Of a DNA stretch of 8,726 nucleotides, positions 1-6,353 are shown one piece after another. The notes beneath the pieces are model-generated. The model worked only from the letters and a program-made list of their open reading frames with translations. It ran no database searches and had not been told where the DNA came from. Each line of letters starts with the position of its first letter. Position 1 is the stretch's first letter. This DNA is from Microbacteriaceae bacterium (GTDB lineage: Bacteria > Actinomycetota > Actinomycetes > Actinomycetales > Microbacteriaceae). Made by a program: the position numbers and the translations under genes. The DNA is taken from the NCBI GenBank assembly GCA_029979375.1, contig JAPOHQ010000037.1:1-8726 (forward strand). Reading direction: 5' to 3'.

Positions 1-1
1 G

Positions 2-412
2 CCACTCGTCGTTCTCGCAGGGAAGGAATACGGATCCGGCTCTTCGCGCGACTGGGCGGCCAAGGGCACCAGACTTCTTGGGGTCAGGGCCGTAATCGCG
101 GAAAGCTTCGAGCGCATTCACCGAAGCAACCTGATTGGCATGGGTGTCTTGCCGCTTCAGTACGCAGCCGGGCAGGATGCTGACAGCTTGGGCCTCGACG
201 GCACGGAGACGTATTCGATCAGCGGAGTGACAGAACTGAATTCGGGATCAACGCCAAAGACAGTGCGCGTTGTTGCGAGCCCTAGCGTCGGGGGCAAGAA
301 CACCAAGACTGTTGAGTTTGATGCGGTCGTGAGGATCGACACCCCTGGAGAAGCCGACTACTTCCGAAACGGTGGAATTCTGCAGTACGTGCTCAGGTCG
401 TTAGTGGCCTAA
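2..412 (+). CDS. acnA: Aconitate hydratase, C-terminal 136 residues (5' truncated by window)
   Basis: This is the end of aconitase, the TCA-cycle [4Fe-4S] enzyme that interconverts citrate and isocitrate in the cytoplasm. The frame is open from base 2, well upstream of the first ATG at 140, so that ATG is internal. The visible part is the C-terminal swivel domain. It contains the GSGSSRDWAAKG segment, whose SR residues bind substrate in this family, followed by AESFERIHRSNLIGMGVLPL and a terminal DTPGEADYFRNGGILQYVLR segment typical of monomeric AcnA-type enzymes. The Fe-S cysteines lie in the missing upstream part. The TAA stop overlaps the stop of convergent rnd by four bases (409-412). There is no room for a conventional intergenic terminator, so the two transcripts probably overlap. 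The identification rests on long, family-specific motifs. Confidence 0.96.
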   Translation, partial: PLVVLAGKEYGSGSSRDWAAKGTRLLGVRAVIAESFERIHRSNLIGMGVLPLQYAAGQDADSLGLDGTETYSISGVTELNSGSTPKTVRVVASPSVGGKNTKTVEFDAVVRIDTPGEADYFRNGGILQYVLRSLVA

Positions 413-1602
413 TCGGGCACAACAGGCTGCTGGCTTTCTGCAACCGCCAGGCCTCGCTCAATCGTCTCTAGACAGAGATGAATCTGCCACTTTCTAGCCG
501 AGTGGTCCGCAAGCTGCCTTGCTATATCGCTCTGGGGCGAGAAGCAGATTCGTCTGAGAGTGTCGGGGGTTAGCAGGACCTCTGGCGCCATGCTGTGACT
601 CTGAGATAGCTCGAGCATCAGCGGGCGGATCACCGAATAGCGCAGGTGGGCCTCTGGAAAGCGCTTCTCCCAATTCCTGTGATTTGGCATGTGGTTCGGG
701 TCGAGCCTCGGCTTTTGTATCTTTATGGTCTTGGATTCCTCTATTGCTTGCCACCATTCGTTGAGCAGCTCGCGAGAGGCGCGCCCTTGAAAGTTCTTAT
801 CCTTGGCAAGCGCTCCTTTGGATTCCGGTGGATTAGAGACGACCGCCATAATCGACCTGTCGGGAACTAGCCTTCCCGGCGCCACATCGCGCTCCTTAGC
901 AATTGCATCCCGCCTAGCCCAAAGGCCAGCAGCAATCTGCTGACCCCTTTCATCGCGAATCTTGCTAAGCCCCGGCAGCCCACGCCATGGCTCGTCAGCG
1001 GCCTGCTTTGGCTTGAAGTGTAAGAGGTGCTCGAATTCCTGGTTTGCCCAGTCGGCCTTGCCCGCTTCATTGAGCCCACTCTTTAGGCTTTCCCAGAGGT
1101 CTTTAAGGATGTCAACATCCAGGGCTGCGTAGCGGAGCATCGAGTCGCTGAGAGGGCGCTTGGACCAGTCTGCCGCGCTGTGTTCCTTTTCTAGCTCTAG
1201 GCCCAAGAAAGCCTCAGCAATTGAACTAAGACCAAAGCGCTCGACTCCCAAAATCCTCGCCGCGAGCTCTGTGTCAAAGAGCCTTGTCGGCGCGATACCA
1301 AGCTCTGCCAAACACGGTAGGTCCTGGGTCGCGCTGTGCAGGATCCAAAGTGGTTTTGCGAGCGAGGCGGCTAAATCGAGCTTCCACGAGCCCTCATAAC
1401 CAAGTTCGAAGGGGTCAACAAGGAGGATGCGATCCTCGAGCGAGATTTGAACTAGGTAGGCACGGTGTGAGTAGCGGAATCCGCTGGCCCGCTCGGCGTC
1501 GATGCCAACCCATTCCGATCTCGATATTTCCGCAAGGTGCGCATTTAGATCCTTGCCGGTGGTTACAAGGTGAACTGGCAGCCTTGGTTCAGTGAGTTTC
1601 AA
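409..1602 (-). CDS. rnd: Ribonuclease D (DEDDy 3'-5' exoribonuclease with HRDC domain)
   Basis: This 397-residue protein resembles the actinobacterial RNase D family, cytoplasmic 3'-5' exoribonucleases linked to tRNA and stable-RNA 3' maturation. The exonuclease domain spans about residues 10-175 and keeps all DEDDy catalytic positions: D35 and E37 in GIDAERASG (Exo I), D94 in HSATQD (Exo II), and Y158 and D162 in RYAALD (Exo III). An HRDC nucleic-acid-binding domain follows at about 212-290 (LSKIRDERG, LWARRDAIAKERDVAPGRLVPD). The C-terminal 100 residues form the lineage-specific extension. The start is a TTG at 1602-1600. It is the only plausible start before the exonuclease fold, and it overlaps the TGA that closes the full DUF3000 frame as TTGA, implying translational coupling. 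No strong Shine-Dalgarno is visible; an AAAGG lies rather far upstream. DUF3000 and RNase D neighbours are typical of actinobacteria. Confidence 0.92.
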   Translation of the reverse strand: MKLTEPRLPVHLVTTGKDLNAHLAEISRSEWVGIDAERASGFRYSHRAYLVQISLEDRILLVDPFELGYEGSWKLDLAASLAKPLWILHSATQDLPCLAELGIAPTRLFDTELAARILGVERFGLSSIAEAFLGLELEKEHSAADWSKRPLSDSMLRYAALDVDILKDLWESLKSGLNEAGKADWANQEFEHLLHFKPKQAADEPWRGLPGLSKIRDERGQQIAAGLWARRDAIAKERDVAPGRLVPDRSIMAVVSNPPESKGALAKDKNFQGRASRELLNEWWQAIEESKTIKIQKPRLDPNHMPNHRNWEKRFPEAHLRYSVIRPLMLELSQSHSMAPEVLLTPDTLRRICFSPQSDIARQLADHSARKWQIHLCLETIERGLAVAESQQPVVPD

Positions 1603-1706
1603 CCGAGCCGCACAACCTTTTCGTCAGCCGGCGGGAGTCCTGAGATTAGCGCCAGCAGTTCGATCCAAGCCACCAGATGTCCGGCCAAATTCTCGTCAAC
1701 CGGAGC
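1599..1706 (-). pseudogene. Severed C-terminal tail of the DUF3000 gene
   Basis: After the TGA at 1709-1707 the DUF3000 frame continues for 35 sense codons: APVDENLAGHLVAWIELL, then ALISGLPPADEKVVRLG, then TGA at 1601-1599. This resembles the normal family tail, which as I recall has a His-Val-x-Ala-Trp-x-Glu-Leu-Leu segment followed by Gly-Leu-Pro-Pro. The final stop overlaps the TTG start of rnd by four bases (TTGA), as expected for the authentic end of a coupled gene. One G-to-A change (TGG to TGA) would explain the interruption. Confidence 0.75.
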
Positions 1707-2159
1707 TCAGCTCGCTCGAATCTCAAGTTCTGCATGCTGTGGTTGCGAGACCAGCGAACCGTGGCCGGTCGAGATGACTGTCGTGGTAGTTCCCGCCTCG
1801 TGCTCAAAGCTTGCCCCGTTTTTTGCAAGGGTGTCTTTGAGCCACTCCCATGGCATCGAGGATGTGAAATCGTCCTTTGCCATGTCGAGTTCAATTGGAG
1901 ACTTCGCGTAGCCAATGATCCTGAAGGCACTGTGCCAACCCTCGGGCATTGATTCATCACGGCAGAAAACTAAGCGGCTAACCCCGTGGTCAGATGCAGT
2001 GGTGTGGACAACTTCGGCAGAGATTGCAATGGCTTCTGGCGCTATGCCCTTTGGGCTTGGTATCTGGGCGATCGCCACATCAGGCCTAGGTGAAATGCCC
2101 GAAATGCCTTCCAGCATGCTCTTGAAGACAGGCGTCACACCTGAAAGATCTAGGTCCAC
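1707..2159 (-). CDS. DUF3000 family protein, interrupted by an in-frame TGA
   Basis: This is a 150-residue actinobacterial DUF3000 protein of unknown function. Recognisable family stretches, from memory, are RPDVAIAQIPSPKGIAPEAIAISAEVV near residues 25-50, RLVFCRDESMPEGWHSAFRIIGYA near 62-85, DMAKDDFTSSMPWEWLKDTL, and the C-terminal LEIRAS. In relatives LEIRAS is followed by Trp and about 35 more residues; here that Trp codon is TGA (1709-1707). The same frame then stays open to 1599 and looks like the normal tail (see the residual-tail entry). The start is GTG at 2159-2157, placed directly behind a terminator T-tract and with no Shine-Dalgarno. A TATTTT hexamer six bases upstream suggests leaderless translation. 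The gene precedes rnd, and both probably form one transcript. It may be a truncated but functional protein, a recent nonsense mutant, a UGA readthrough gene, or carry a sequencing error. Confidence 0.85.
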   Translation of the reverse strand: MDLDLSGVTPVFKSMLEGISGISPRPDVAIAQIPSPKGIAPEAIAISAEVVHTTASDHGVSRLVFCRDESMPEGWHSAFRIIGYAKSPIELDMAKDDFTSSMPWEWLKDTLAKNGASFEHEAGTTTTVISTGHGSLVSQPQHAELEIRAS

Positions 2160-2171
2160 AAGAGAAAAATA
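2160..2171 (-). promoter_or_regulatory. Putative leaderless -10 element for DUF3000-rnd
   Basis: On the minus strand TATTTT (2171-2166, matching TANNNT) sits six bases before the GTG start at 2159. That is the spacing expected if transcription starts at the start codon. No Shine-Dalgarno is present, and the upstream terminator would otherwise cut transcription into this gene. The same T-rich bases serve as the terminator tract, so the match could be coincidental. Confidence 0.4.
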
Positions 2172-2193
2172 ACCTGAGTGGGGGACACTCAGG
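2160..2193 (-). terminator. Intrinsic terminator after the sseA-sufE-reductase operon
   Basis: A perfect 8-bp inverted repeat CCTGAGTG/CACTCAGG (arms 2173-2180 and 2186-2193) encloses a 5-base loop. On the minus strand it is followed by TTATTTTTCTCTT. The hairpin overlaps the TGA stop of the reductase gene (2191-2189), and the T-tract ends at the GTG of the DUF3000 gene. Confidence 0.8.
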
Positions 2194-2728
2194 CCCTGCC
2201 ACGCCCAGCGACCTTAGCAATGAACAAATCTGGAAGGTCAAACCGATCCTGAATCGCAAGTTCGTGCTTGGAAACAAATTGGTCAACACCATCGGCGCTT
2301 TTCGAAGAGAGATAACAGTCAACTTCTGAACGTCGGCTGAGTTCGATAAACCCGGTCGGACCAAATTCGGTGTGGATGCGCCGGTAGCGAAGTTCTTGCA
2401 GTTTGCTTAGGCCTTCGGTGAAATCGCATTGCATGATTATTAGCTTTCGATCACGCGGGTCTATCGAGAAGCTGCCTTTGGGCTGCCTTGTCAGAATGGC
2501 GAGATCGCAGCTTGATGGCATCTTGTAGTCCTCGGCGATAGCTGTTGCACCGGAGGTCAGAACCACCTCGGCATTGCTGCGAAACCAAAGCAGCAGTTGG
2601 CGGTCAGTCTCGTTCCCAATGCCGTGGGAGTTTCCGAGCGCACCTTGCGCGGATCCCAGATGGTCCACGACTAGTGAAGCGGTGATGGCACCGGCCTCCA
2701 GTGCCGAAAAGTCAGGCAGCGAGCTCAC
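2189..2728 (-). CDS. RibD C-terminal / dihydrofolate-reductase-like reductase (short)
   Basis: This 179-residue cytoplasmic protein resembles the stand-alone RibD-C (pyrimidine reductase, DHFR-like) family. Members reduce the ribose side chain of a riboflavin precursor with NADPH, or act on folate-like substrates. The family pattern is visible as ITASLVVDHLGSAQGALG (about 15-32), GNETDRQLLLWFRSNAEVVLTSGATAIAEDY (38-68), a middle strand ending RKLIIMQCD, and EFGPTGFIEL (121-130), matching the usual Glu-Gly-Gly-Pro-Thr turn with Phe in place of the first Gly. It lacks a deaminase domain and is shorter than the usual 220-260 residues, so the exact substrate is uncertain. The start is GTG at 2728, overlapping the end of sufE by 17 bases; no in-frame ATG is a better choice. 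It ends inside the terminator hairpin. A related reductase lies beside a zapE homologue in Mycobacterium tuberculosis, as I recall, and zapE is nearby here. Confidence 0.7.
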   Translation of the reverse strand: MSSLPDFSALEAGAITASLVVDHLGSAQGALGNSHGIGNETDRQLLLWFRSNAEVVLTSGATAIAEDYKMPSSCDLAILTRQPKGSFSIDPRDRKLIIMQCDFTEGLSKLQELRYRRIHTEFGPTGFIELSRRSEVDCYLSSKSADGVDQFVSKHELAIQDRFDLPDLFIAKVAGRGRA

Positions 2729-3125
2729 GAGTCTTGCGCTTGATGCGGAAGAGCATGCCGCGCATGCCCCTTACTCGCAGTGGGGAAATTAGCTTGTCCA
2801 ACCCAAGCATCGAGGGAAAGTCGTCCGTGAGATCGAGGATTTCCTGGGCGCTGCGTAGGTTGCAAACGGTGTTGAGCACCGATGCAAAGCCGCGGGTTGT
2901 AGGGGCCTCCCTTGGAGCAGAAAAGAAGAGTTCCACCCTGTCAGAATCTCCCTCTACGGCTATGAAGACCGGTGCTTGGCATTCCTCAACGCGCTCCATA
3001 AGCTCAGGATTCTCTCCGAAGCGAGCCGGAGGTTCCGGTAGGTCGTCGGCGTATTCAAGCAGCAGCTGCAGACGATCCGAATCGGACAGTGAGGTGAATT
3101 CCTCGGCTACCTCTTGGTAATTCAC
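2712..3125 (-). CDS. sufE: SufE-family Fe-S cluster sulfur acceptor
   Basis: This 137-residue protein has the normal SufE length. SufE takes persulfide sulfur from a cysteine desulfurase (SufS) and passes it to the SufBCD scaffold for Fe-S cluster assembly. Family features are the N-terminal helix EVAEEFTSLSDSDRLQLLLEYADDLP, the acceptor cysteine C49 in VEECQAPVFI, the strand RVELFFSAPREAPTTRGFASVL, and a conserved C-terminal GMRGMLFRIK segment after LGLDKLISPLRVRG. The GTG start (3125-3123) overlaps the TGA stop of the sulfurtransferase as GTGA, so translation is probably coupled. The rhodanese-SufE pair is known in other actinobacteria (for example the sseA neighbourhood of M. tuberculosis, as I recall). 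This suggests that sulfur delivered by the rhodanese, not only by SufS, may load SufE. No sufS is in the window. Confidence 0.9.
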   Translation of the reverse strand: MNYQEVAEEFTSLSDSDRLQLLLEYADDLPEPPARFGENPELMERVEECQAPVFIAVEGDSDRVELFFSAPREAPTTRGFASVLNTVCNLRSAQEILDLTDDFPSMLGLDKLISPLRVRGMRGMLFRIKRKTRELAA

Positions 3126-4000
3126 TGGGCGAAGACTCCAGGTTCCTCACCCTGGGCAATCGGAACACCAACCAAATTGCCCCACTCGGTCCATGACCCG
3201 TCGTAGTTGCGCACATCTGAGATTCCAAGCAGATACTTCAATGCAAACCAGGTCAGCGAACTGCGCTCACCAATTCGGCAATAGGTCACAAAACTGTCCG
3301 TATGAGCGAATCCAGTTTCGCCGAGCAGGATTGACTCCAGCTCACCCTTTGGCTTGAAGCTGCCATCCTCCTGCACCAATCGCCCCCAGGGGATGTTGCG
3401 GGCACCAGGAATGTGACCACCCCGGGCAGCACCCTCATTCGGGTAGTCAGGCATGTGAAGCCTTTCGCCGGTGTATTCCTGAGGCGATCTAATGTCGATT
3501 AACGGGCTGGGGGAGTGCTTGCCAATGTCGTCACGGAAGGCCCTGATACTGCCGTCCTCCCGCTCAACCGCCGGGTAGTTCCCTTCTGGGCGGGACGGCT
3601 TGTCTTTTGTTAGTGGACGCTCTTCGGCAACCCACTTCATCCTTCCACCATCCAGAAGCCGAACGTCCTCGTGGCCGAAGAGCTTAAAGACCCAGAAAGC
3701 ATAAGCAGCCCACCAATTGGACTTGTCGCCGTAGAGAATGATGGTGTCGTCGCGGGAAATACCCTTCTGGCGCATTAGCTTCGCGAAGTTTTCGCCATCT
3801 AGATAGTCGCGTCGAACCTGGTCGTTTAGCTCGGTGTGCCAATCAAGCTTCACCGCGCCTGGGATGTGGCCGGTGTCATAGAGCAAGATGTCTTCGTTTG
3901 ATTCAACGATGGTGACTTCCGTCAGGTTGGCTGCCAACCAATCGGTTGTGACCAACACGTTCTGGGTTGCGTAGCCTTCGATCTTGGCTTCTTCCGACAT
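3122..4000 (-). CDS. sseA: Two-domain sulfurtransferase (thiosulfate/3-mercaptopyruvate type)
   Basis: This 292-residue tandem rhodanese protein transfers sulfane sulfur from thiosulfate or 3-mercaptopyruvate to an acceptor by way of a cysteine persulfide. The N-terminal domain (about 15-130) is the inactive copy, with YGDKSNWWAAYAFW in place of a cysteine loop. The C-terminal domain (about 150-280) carries active-site C241 in the loop CRIGERS and the family ending VRNYDGSWTEWGNLVGVPI. CRIGERS is closer to the actinobacterial thiosulfate sulfurtransferase loop than to the mercaptopyruvate CGSGVTA type, which favours thiosulfate as donor. The start is ATG at 4000-3998, with GGGAG five bases upstream (4010-4006). 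An in-frame TTG at 4012 adds four residues but lacks such a site. It is the first gene of the sseA-sufE-reductase operon and is divergent from zapE. The symbol follows common actinobacterial usage; substrate choice is inferred. Confidence 0.92.
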   Translation of the reverse strand: MSEEAKIEGYATQNVLVTTDWLAANLTEVTIVESNEDILLYDTGHIPGAVKLDWHTELNDQVRRDYLDGENFAKLMRQKGISRDDTIILYGDKSNWWAAYAFWVFKLFGHEDVRLLDGGRMKWVAEERPLTKDKPSRPEGNYPAVEREDGSIRAFRDDIGKHSPSPLIDIRSPQEYTGERLHMPDYPNEGAARGGHIPGARNIPWGRLVQEDGSFKPKGELESILLGETGFAHTDSFVTYCRIGERSSLTWFALKYLLGISDVRNYDGSWTEWGNLVGVPIAQGEEPGVFAQ

Positions 4001-4005
4001 CAGGT

Positions 4006-4036
4006 CTCCCAATCTCCCTAAACTATCGACTTGATG
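4006..4036. promoter_or_regulatory. Putative divergent promoters between sseA and zapE
   Basis: Only 46 bases separate the two start codons. Overlapping TANNNT hexamers occur in both directions: TAAACT on the plus strand (4019-4024) and TAGTTT on the minus strand (4025-4020). Each is placed to give a short leader toward its gene. No convincing -35 boxes are visible. GGGAG (4010-4006, minus) is the sseA ribosome binding site. Confidence 0.4.
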
Positions 4037-4046
4037 GTGGTTTCAA

Positions 4047-5045
4047 GTGGATGACGATAAGTCTAAATCGACGGCTTCGCTATGCCTAATTGAGCCTGAA
4101 ATCTCTGCGGAGGAGCTTGTTTCTCAGCTGATGCCACCTCCCGAATTCGCCTCCAGCTCCTTCGAGAACTATCTTCCCGATCCCAACTTTCCCTCGCAGG
4201 CGGCGGCATTGGCGGCGGTGAAGAAGTTTGAGACTGGCAAATCTTCATTGTTTTCTAGGTCTGAACCAGCGCCTGGCATCTATCTGGACGGTGGCTTTGG
4301 TGTCGGTAAGACGCATCTGCTCGCCGCTCTTTGGCACTCCTTTAGAGGCAAGAAGGCGTTCGGTACATTCCTCGAGTACACATCCTTGGTTGGCTACCTC
4401 GGGTTCCAGGAGACCGTGAATCGCCTTGCGAAGTTCAATCTGATTTGCATCGACGAGTTTGAATTGGACGACCCGGGGGACACGATGATCCTCTCCAGAC
4501 TGCTCAAGGAGCTAGAGCGCGCTGGAGTGAGATTCGCGGCAACCAGCAACACTCCACCTAATGCTCTAGGGCAAGGTAGATTTGCGGCCGATGACTTCAA
4601 GCGAGAGATTCAAGGGCTCGGCTCCCGGTTCCAAATAATCTCGATCGACGGTGAGGACTACCGTCACCGAGCAATTGATTCCCACTCTCACAATCTCTCG
4701 ATGCGCGAGCTAGCGGATTGGGTCAGCTATCAGTCCGACCCCTATCTGGACCGGTTCGCAGATCTACTGACCCACCTAGGTAAGTTGCACCCGACTAAAT
4801 ATCGACCGCTGATTATGGATGTTGGAGCTCTAGGGATTCACGATGTTTATCAGCTGCGAGATCAGGTCGCGGCTCTTCGGTTCGTAGTGTTCGTTGATCG
4901 CCTATACGAGCAGCAGATTCCGCTCCGAACTCAGGGAGACATCCCAATAACTGATGTCTTCTCTCAGGAGATGCTCGAAGGTGGCTACAAGAAGAAATAC
5001 CTGAGGGCAGTATCGCGACTCGGTGCGCTCTGCGAGCTCTACTGA
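4047..5045 (+). CDS. zapE: ZapE / AFG1-family ATPase
   Basis: This 332-residue cytoplasmic P-loop ATPase is of the ZapE/AFG1 family. In proteobacteria ZapE associates with the division ring; mitochondrial AFG1 (LACE1) acts in protein quality control. The role in actinobacteria is not established. Visible motifs are an N-terminal PPPEFASSSFENYLPDPNFPSQ segment (30-50), Walker A GGFGVGKTH (82-90, K88), Walker B LICIDEFEL (132-140, D136/E137), sensor-1 region AATSNTPP (164-171), and GLGSRFQIISIDGEDYRHR (190-208), the family's characteristic post-ATPase arginine segment. It ends with the usual SRLGALCELY. The GTG start at 4047 gives an N-terminus comparable to relatives. It has only a weak GGTGG upstream, and neighbouring ATG 4034 is out of frame. 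The gene is divergent from sseA and overlaps convergent nhaA by seven bases at its stop. Confidence 0.9.
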   Translation: MDDDKSKSTASLCLIEPEISAEELVSQLMPPPEFASSSFENYLPDPNFPSQAAALAAVKKFETGKSSLFSRSEPAPGIYLDGGFGVGKTHLLAALWHSFRGKKAFGTFLEYTSLVGYLGFQETVNRLAKFNLICIDEFELDDPGDTMILSRLLKELERAGVRFAATSNTPPNALGQGRFAADDFKREIQGLGSRFQIISIDGEDYRHRAIDSHSHNLSMRELADWVSYQSDPYLDRFADLLTHLGKLHPTKYRPLIMDVGALGIHDVYQLRDQVAALRFVVFVDRLYEQQIPLRTQGDIPITDVFSQEMLEGGYKKKYLRAVSRLGALCELY

Positions 5046-6175
5046 GCGTTTTCCTCGCGGTGCTTCCTTATGTAATAGCGGCCGCGGAGTTGAGACAACC
5101 ACGCGCCAAAACCCATGGATACCAATGAACCGAGGATTACGGCAAGCGTGGCCTCGGCCAGGATGTCGCTCTGATTGGTGAATGCAAGGTTTGTCATCAG
5201 AAGCGAAACCGTGAATCCCACCCCTGCCAATCCGGCAATTGCCGCAAAATCTTGCCACTGCAACTCAAGCCGGGCATCCTTGCTGGCAATTTGATTGGCG
5301 ACTATGGCGAAAGCCGTGATGCCGATTATCTTGCCTAACGGGAGGGCGACCGCAACACCGGTAAAGACAGAAGAGAAGGAACCGTCAAACGTTGGCAGCG
5401 CGATGGCCACAGCAAAGAAGGCAAACAGTGGGAGAGCTGCGGTGTTGGTCCAGGGCTGGATTTTACCTACTAAGGAGTGCGTCTTTTTGGCGGGGATGAT
5501 CAAGCCCAGTGCGACGCCAGCAATTGTCGCGTGAACACCCGACTGGTAAACCGCATACCAAACCAGCAAGAAGGTAGCAACGCGAACGTAGTTGATAGGC
5601 AGCTTCTGAAAACGCTCCGCGAGCGAGTGTCCGGCTAGCACCAGGGCTGCTGCCAAGAGCCATTCGATTTTTACGTTCTCGGTGTAGAAGATTGCGATTA
5701 TCAATATCGCAACCAGGTCATCAAAAATCGCCAGGGCGAGCAGAAAAACCCTTGCTGATTTGGGAAGGCCGCGCCCAAAAATTGCCAGGATTCCCAGTGC
5801 GAATGCTATGTCCGTGGCCGTCGGTATCGGCCAGCCGACCATGTAGTCGGTACCCCAGTTGAAAGCGGTGTAGATGATGGCTGGCAGTGCAACACCGCCT
5901 ACCCCAGCGAGGATCGGAACTAGAGCTGGGGATGGCTTGGAAAGGCCGCCGATGGTGAGCTCATATTTGAGCTCTAACCCTGCCACCAGGAAGAAGGTTG
6001 CCAGCACCAGATCTGATACCCAGTGCTCAACACTCAGTTTCAGATCGAGCGCCTCAATGCCAACGTAGGCATGTTTCAGGTCCAGGAACGCAGGCCCGAA
6101 TGGGCTGTTGGCTATCACCAATCCAAGAATCGCTGCTCCCATTAGCAGCAGCGCAGCAGAGCGGTCAGACTTCAT
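5039..6175 (-). CDS. nhaA: NhaA-type Na+/H+ antiporter
   Basis: This 378-residue integral membrane protein exchanges cytoplasmic Na+ (or Li+) for external H+, supporting pH and sodium homeostasis. It is almost continuously hydrophobic, consistent with the 12-helix NhaA fold. Key family features are FFLVAGLELKYEL (61-73), PTATDIAFALGIL (118-130), the ion-binding Asp pair D152-D153 in LAIFDDLVAILIIAIFYT, and K282 in LPLGKIIGI, the counterpart of the conserved transport lysine. AGLAGVGFTVSLLMTNLAF (314-332) matches the late helix. The start is ATG at 6175-6173, supported by AGAAGGA four bases upstream. An in-frame GTG at 6220 would add 15 polar residues without a ribosome site. It stands alone, converging on zapE with a 7-base overlap, and its 5' side is divergent from tRNA-Val. 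No NhaR-type regulator lies next to it. NhaA fits a brackish or aquatic habitat but does not prove it. Confidence 0.95.
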   Translation of the reverse strand: MKSDRSAALLLMGAAILGLVIANSPFGPAFLDLKHAYVGIEALDLKLSVEHWVSDLVLATFFLVAGLELKYELTIGGLSKPSPALVPILAGVGGVALPAIIYTAFNWGTDYMVGWPIPTATDIAFALGILAIFGRGLPKSARVFLLALAIFDDLVAILIIAIFYTENVKIEWLLAAALVLAGHSLAERFQKLPINYVRVATFLLVWYAVYQSGVHATIAGVALGLIIPAKKTHSLVGKIQPWTNTAALPLFAFFAVAIALPTFDGSFSSVFTGVAVALPLGKIIGITAFAIVANQIASKDARLELQWQDFAAIAGLAGVGFTVSLLMTNLAFTNQSDILAEATLAVILGSLVSMGFGAWLSQLRGRYYIRKHREENAQ

Positions 6176-6204
6176 GGTTTCCTTCTGTTTCTGAACCAAG
6201 AATA
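6176..6204 (-). promoter_or_regulatory. nhaA ribosome binding site and putative -10
   Basis: On the minus strand AGAAGGA (6186-6180) lies four bases before the nhaA ATG and decides the start over the upstream GTG. A TATTCT hexamer at 6204-6199 is a candidate -10, which would give a leader of about 15-20 bases. No clear -35 is seen. Confidence 0.5.
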
Positions 6205-6259
6205 CGAGAGCATTCCTCACTGTGGTTCAACTACTCAGCTTTGCTAATGTTCCAGTTGC

Positions 6260-6331
6260 GGGCGTATGGCGCAGTGGTAGCGCGCTTCCTTCACACGGAA
6301 GAGGTCACTGGTTCGATCCCAGTTACGCCCA
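6260..6331 (+). tRNA. tRNA-Val (anticodon CAC)
   Basis: This is a 72-base cloverleaf. The acceptor stem is GGGCGTA with TACGCCC (7 perfect pairs), the D arm is GCGC/GCGC, the anticodon stem is CTTCC/GGAAG with loop TTCACAC (anticodon CAC at 6293-6295), and the T arm is ACTGG-TTCGATC-CCAGT. The discriminator is A and no CCA is encoded. It reads GUG valine codons. A TAATGT hexamer at 6245-6250 is a possible -10. The sequence differs at only seven positions from tRNA-Val(GAC) at 7940-8011. Confidence 0.96.
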
Positions 6332-6337
6332 CAGCAT

Positions 6338-6353
6338 GTAACAGGAAATTTAC
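6338..6353 (+). promoter_or_regulatory. Candidate GlnR-type nitrogen-control operator upstream of amt
   Basis: The stretch GTAAC-AGGAAA-TTTAC has two AC dinucleotides exactly 11 bases apart (AC-n9-AC), in two pentamers separated by six bases. This is the spacing of actinobacterial GlnR half-sites (gTnAC-n6-GaAAc as recalled). It lies about 80 bases upstream of the amt start, just after tRNA-Val. The second half-site deviates (TTTAC), and the regulator of this organism is unknown. Confidence 0.4.

Noticed and set aside
1707..1709. UGA read as Trp across the genome (alternative code)
   Set aside because: Several intact genes in the window end in TGA and use TGG for Trp, so the standard bacterial code applies; the TGA in DUF3000 is a local matter.
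1284..1911. Long plus-strand open frames opposite rnd and DUF3000
   Set aside because: They are shadows of conserved minus-strand genes, with low-complexity, Ser/Arg-rich composition and no recognisable domain.
6176..6220. 15-residue N-terminal extension of NhaA from GTG 6220
   Set aside because: ATG 6175 has AGAAGGA directly upstream and gives the usual N-terminus; the extension covers the promoter area.
6192..6229. Inverted repeat TGAACCA / TGGTTCA in the nhaA upstream region
   Set aside because: Seven-base arms with a 24-base spacer are expected by chance at this scale, and no regulator is nearby.
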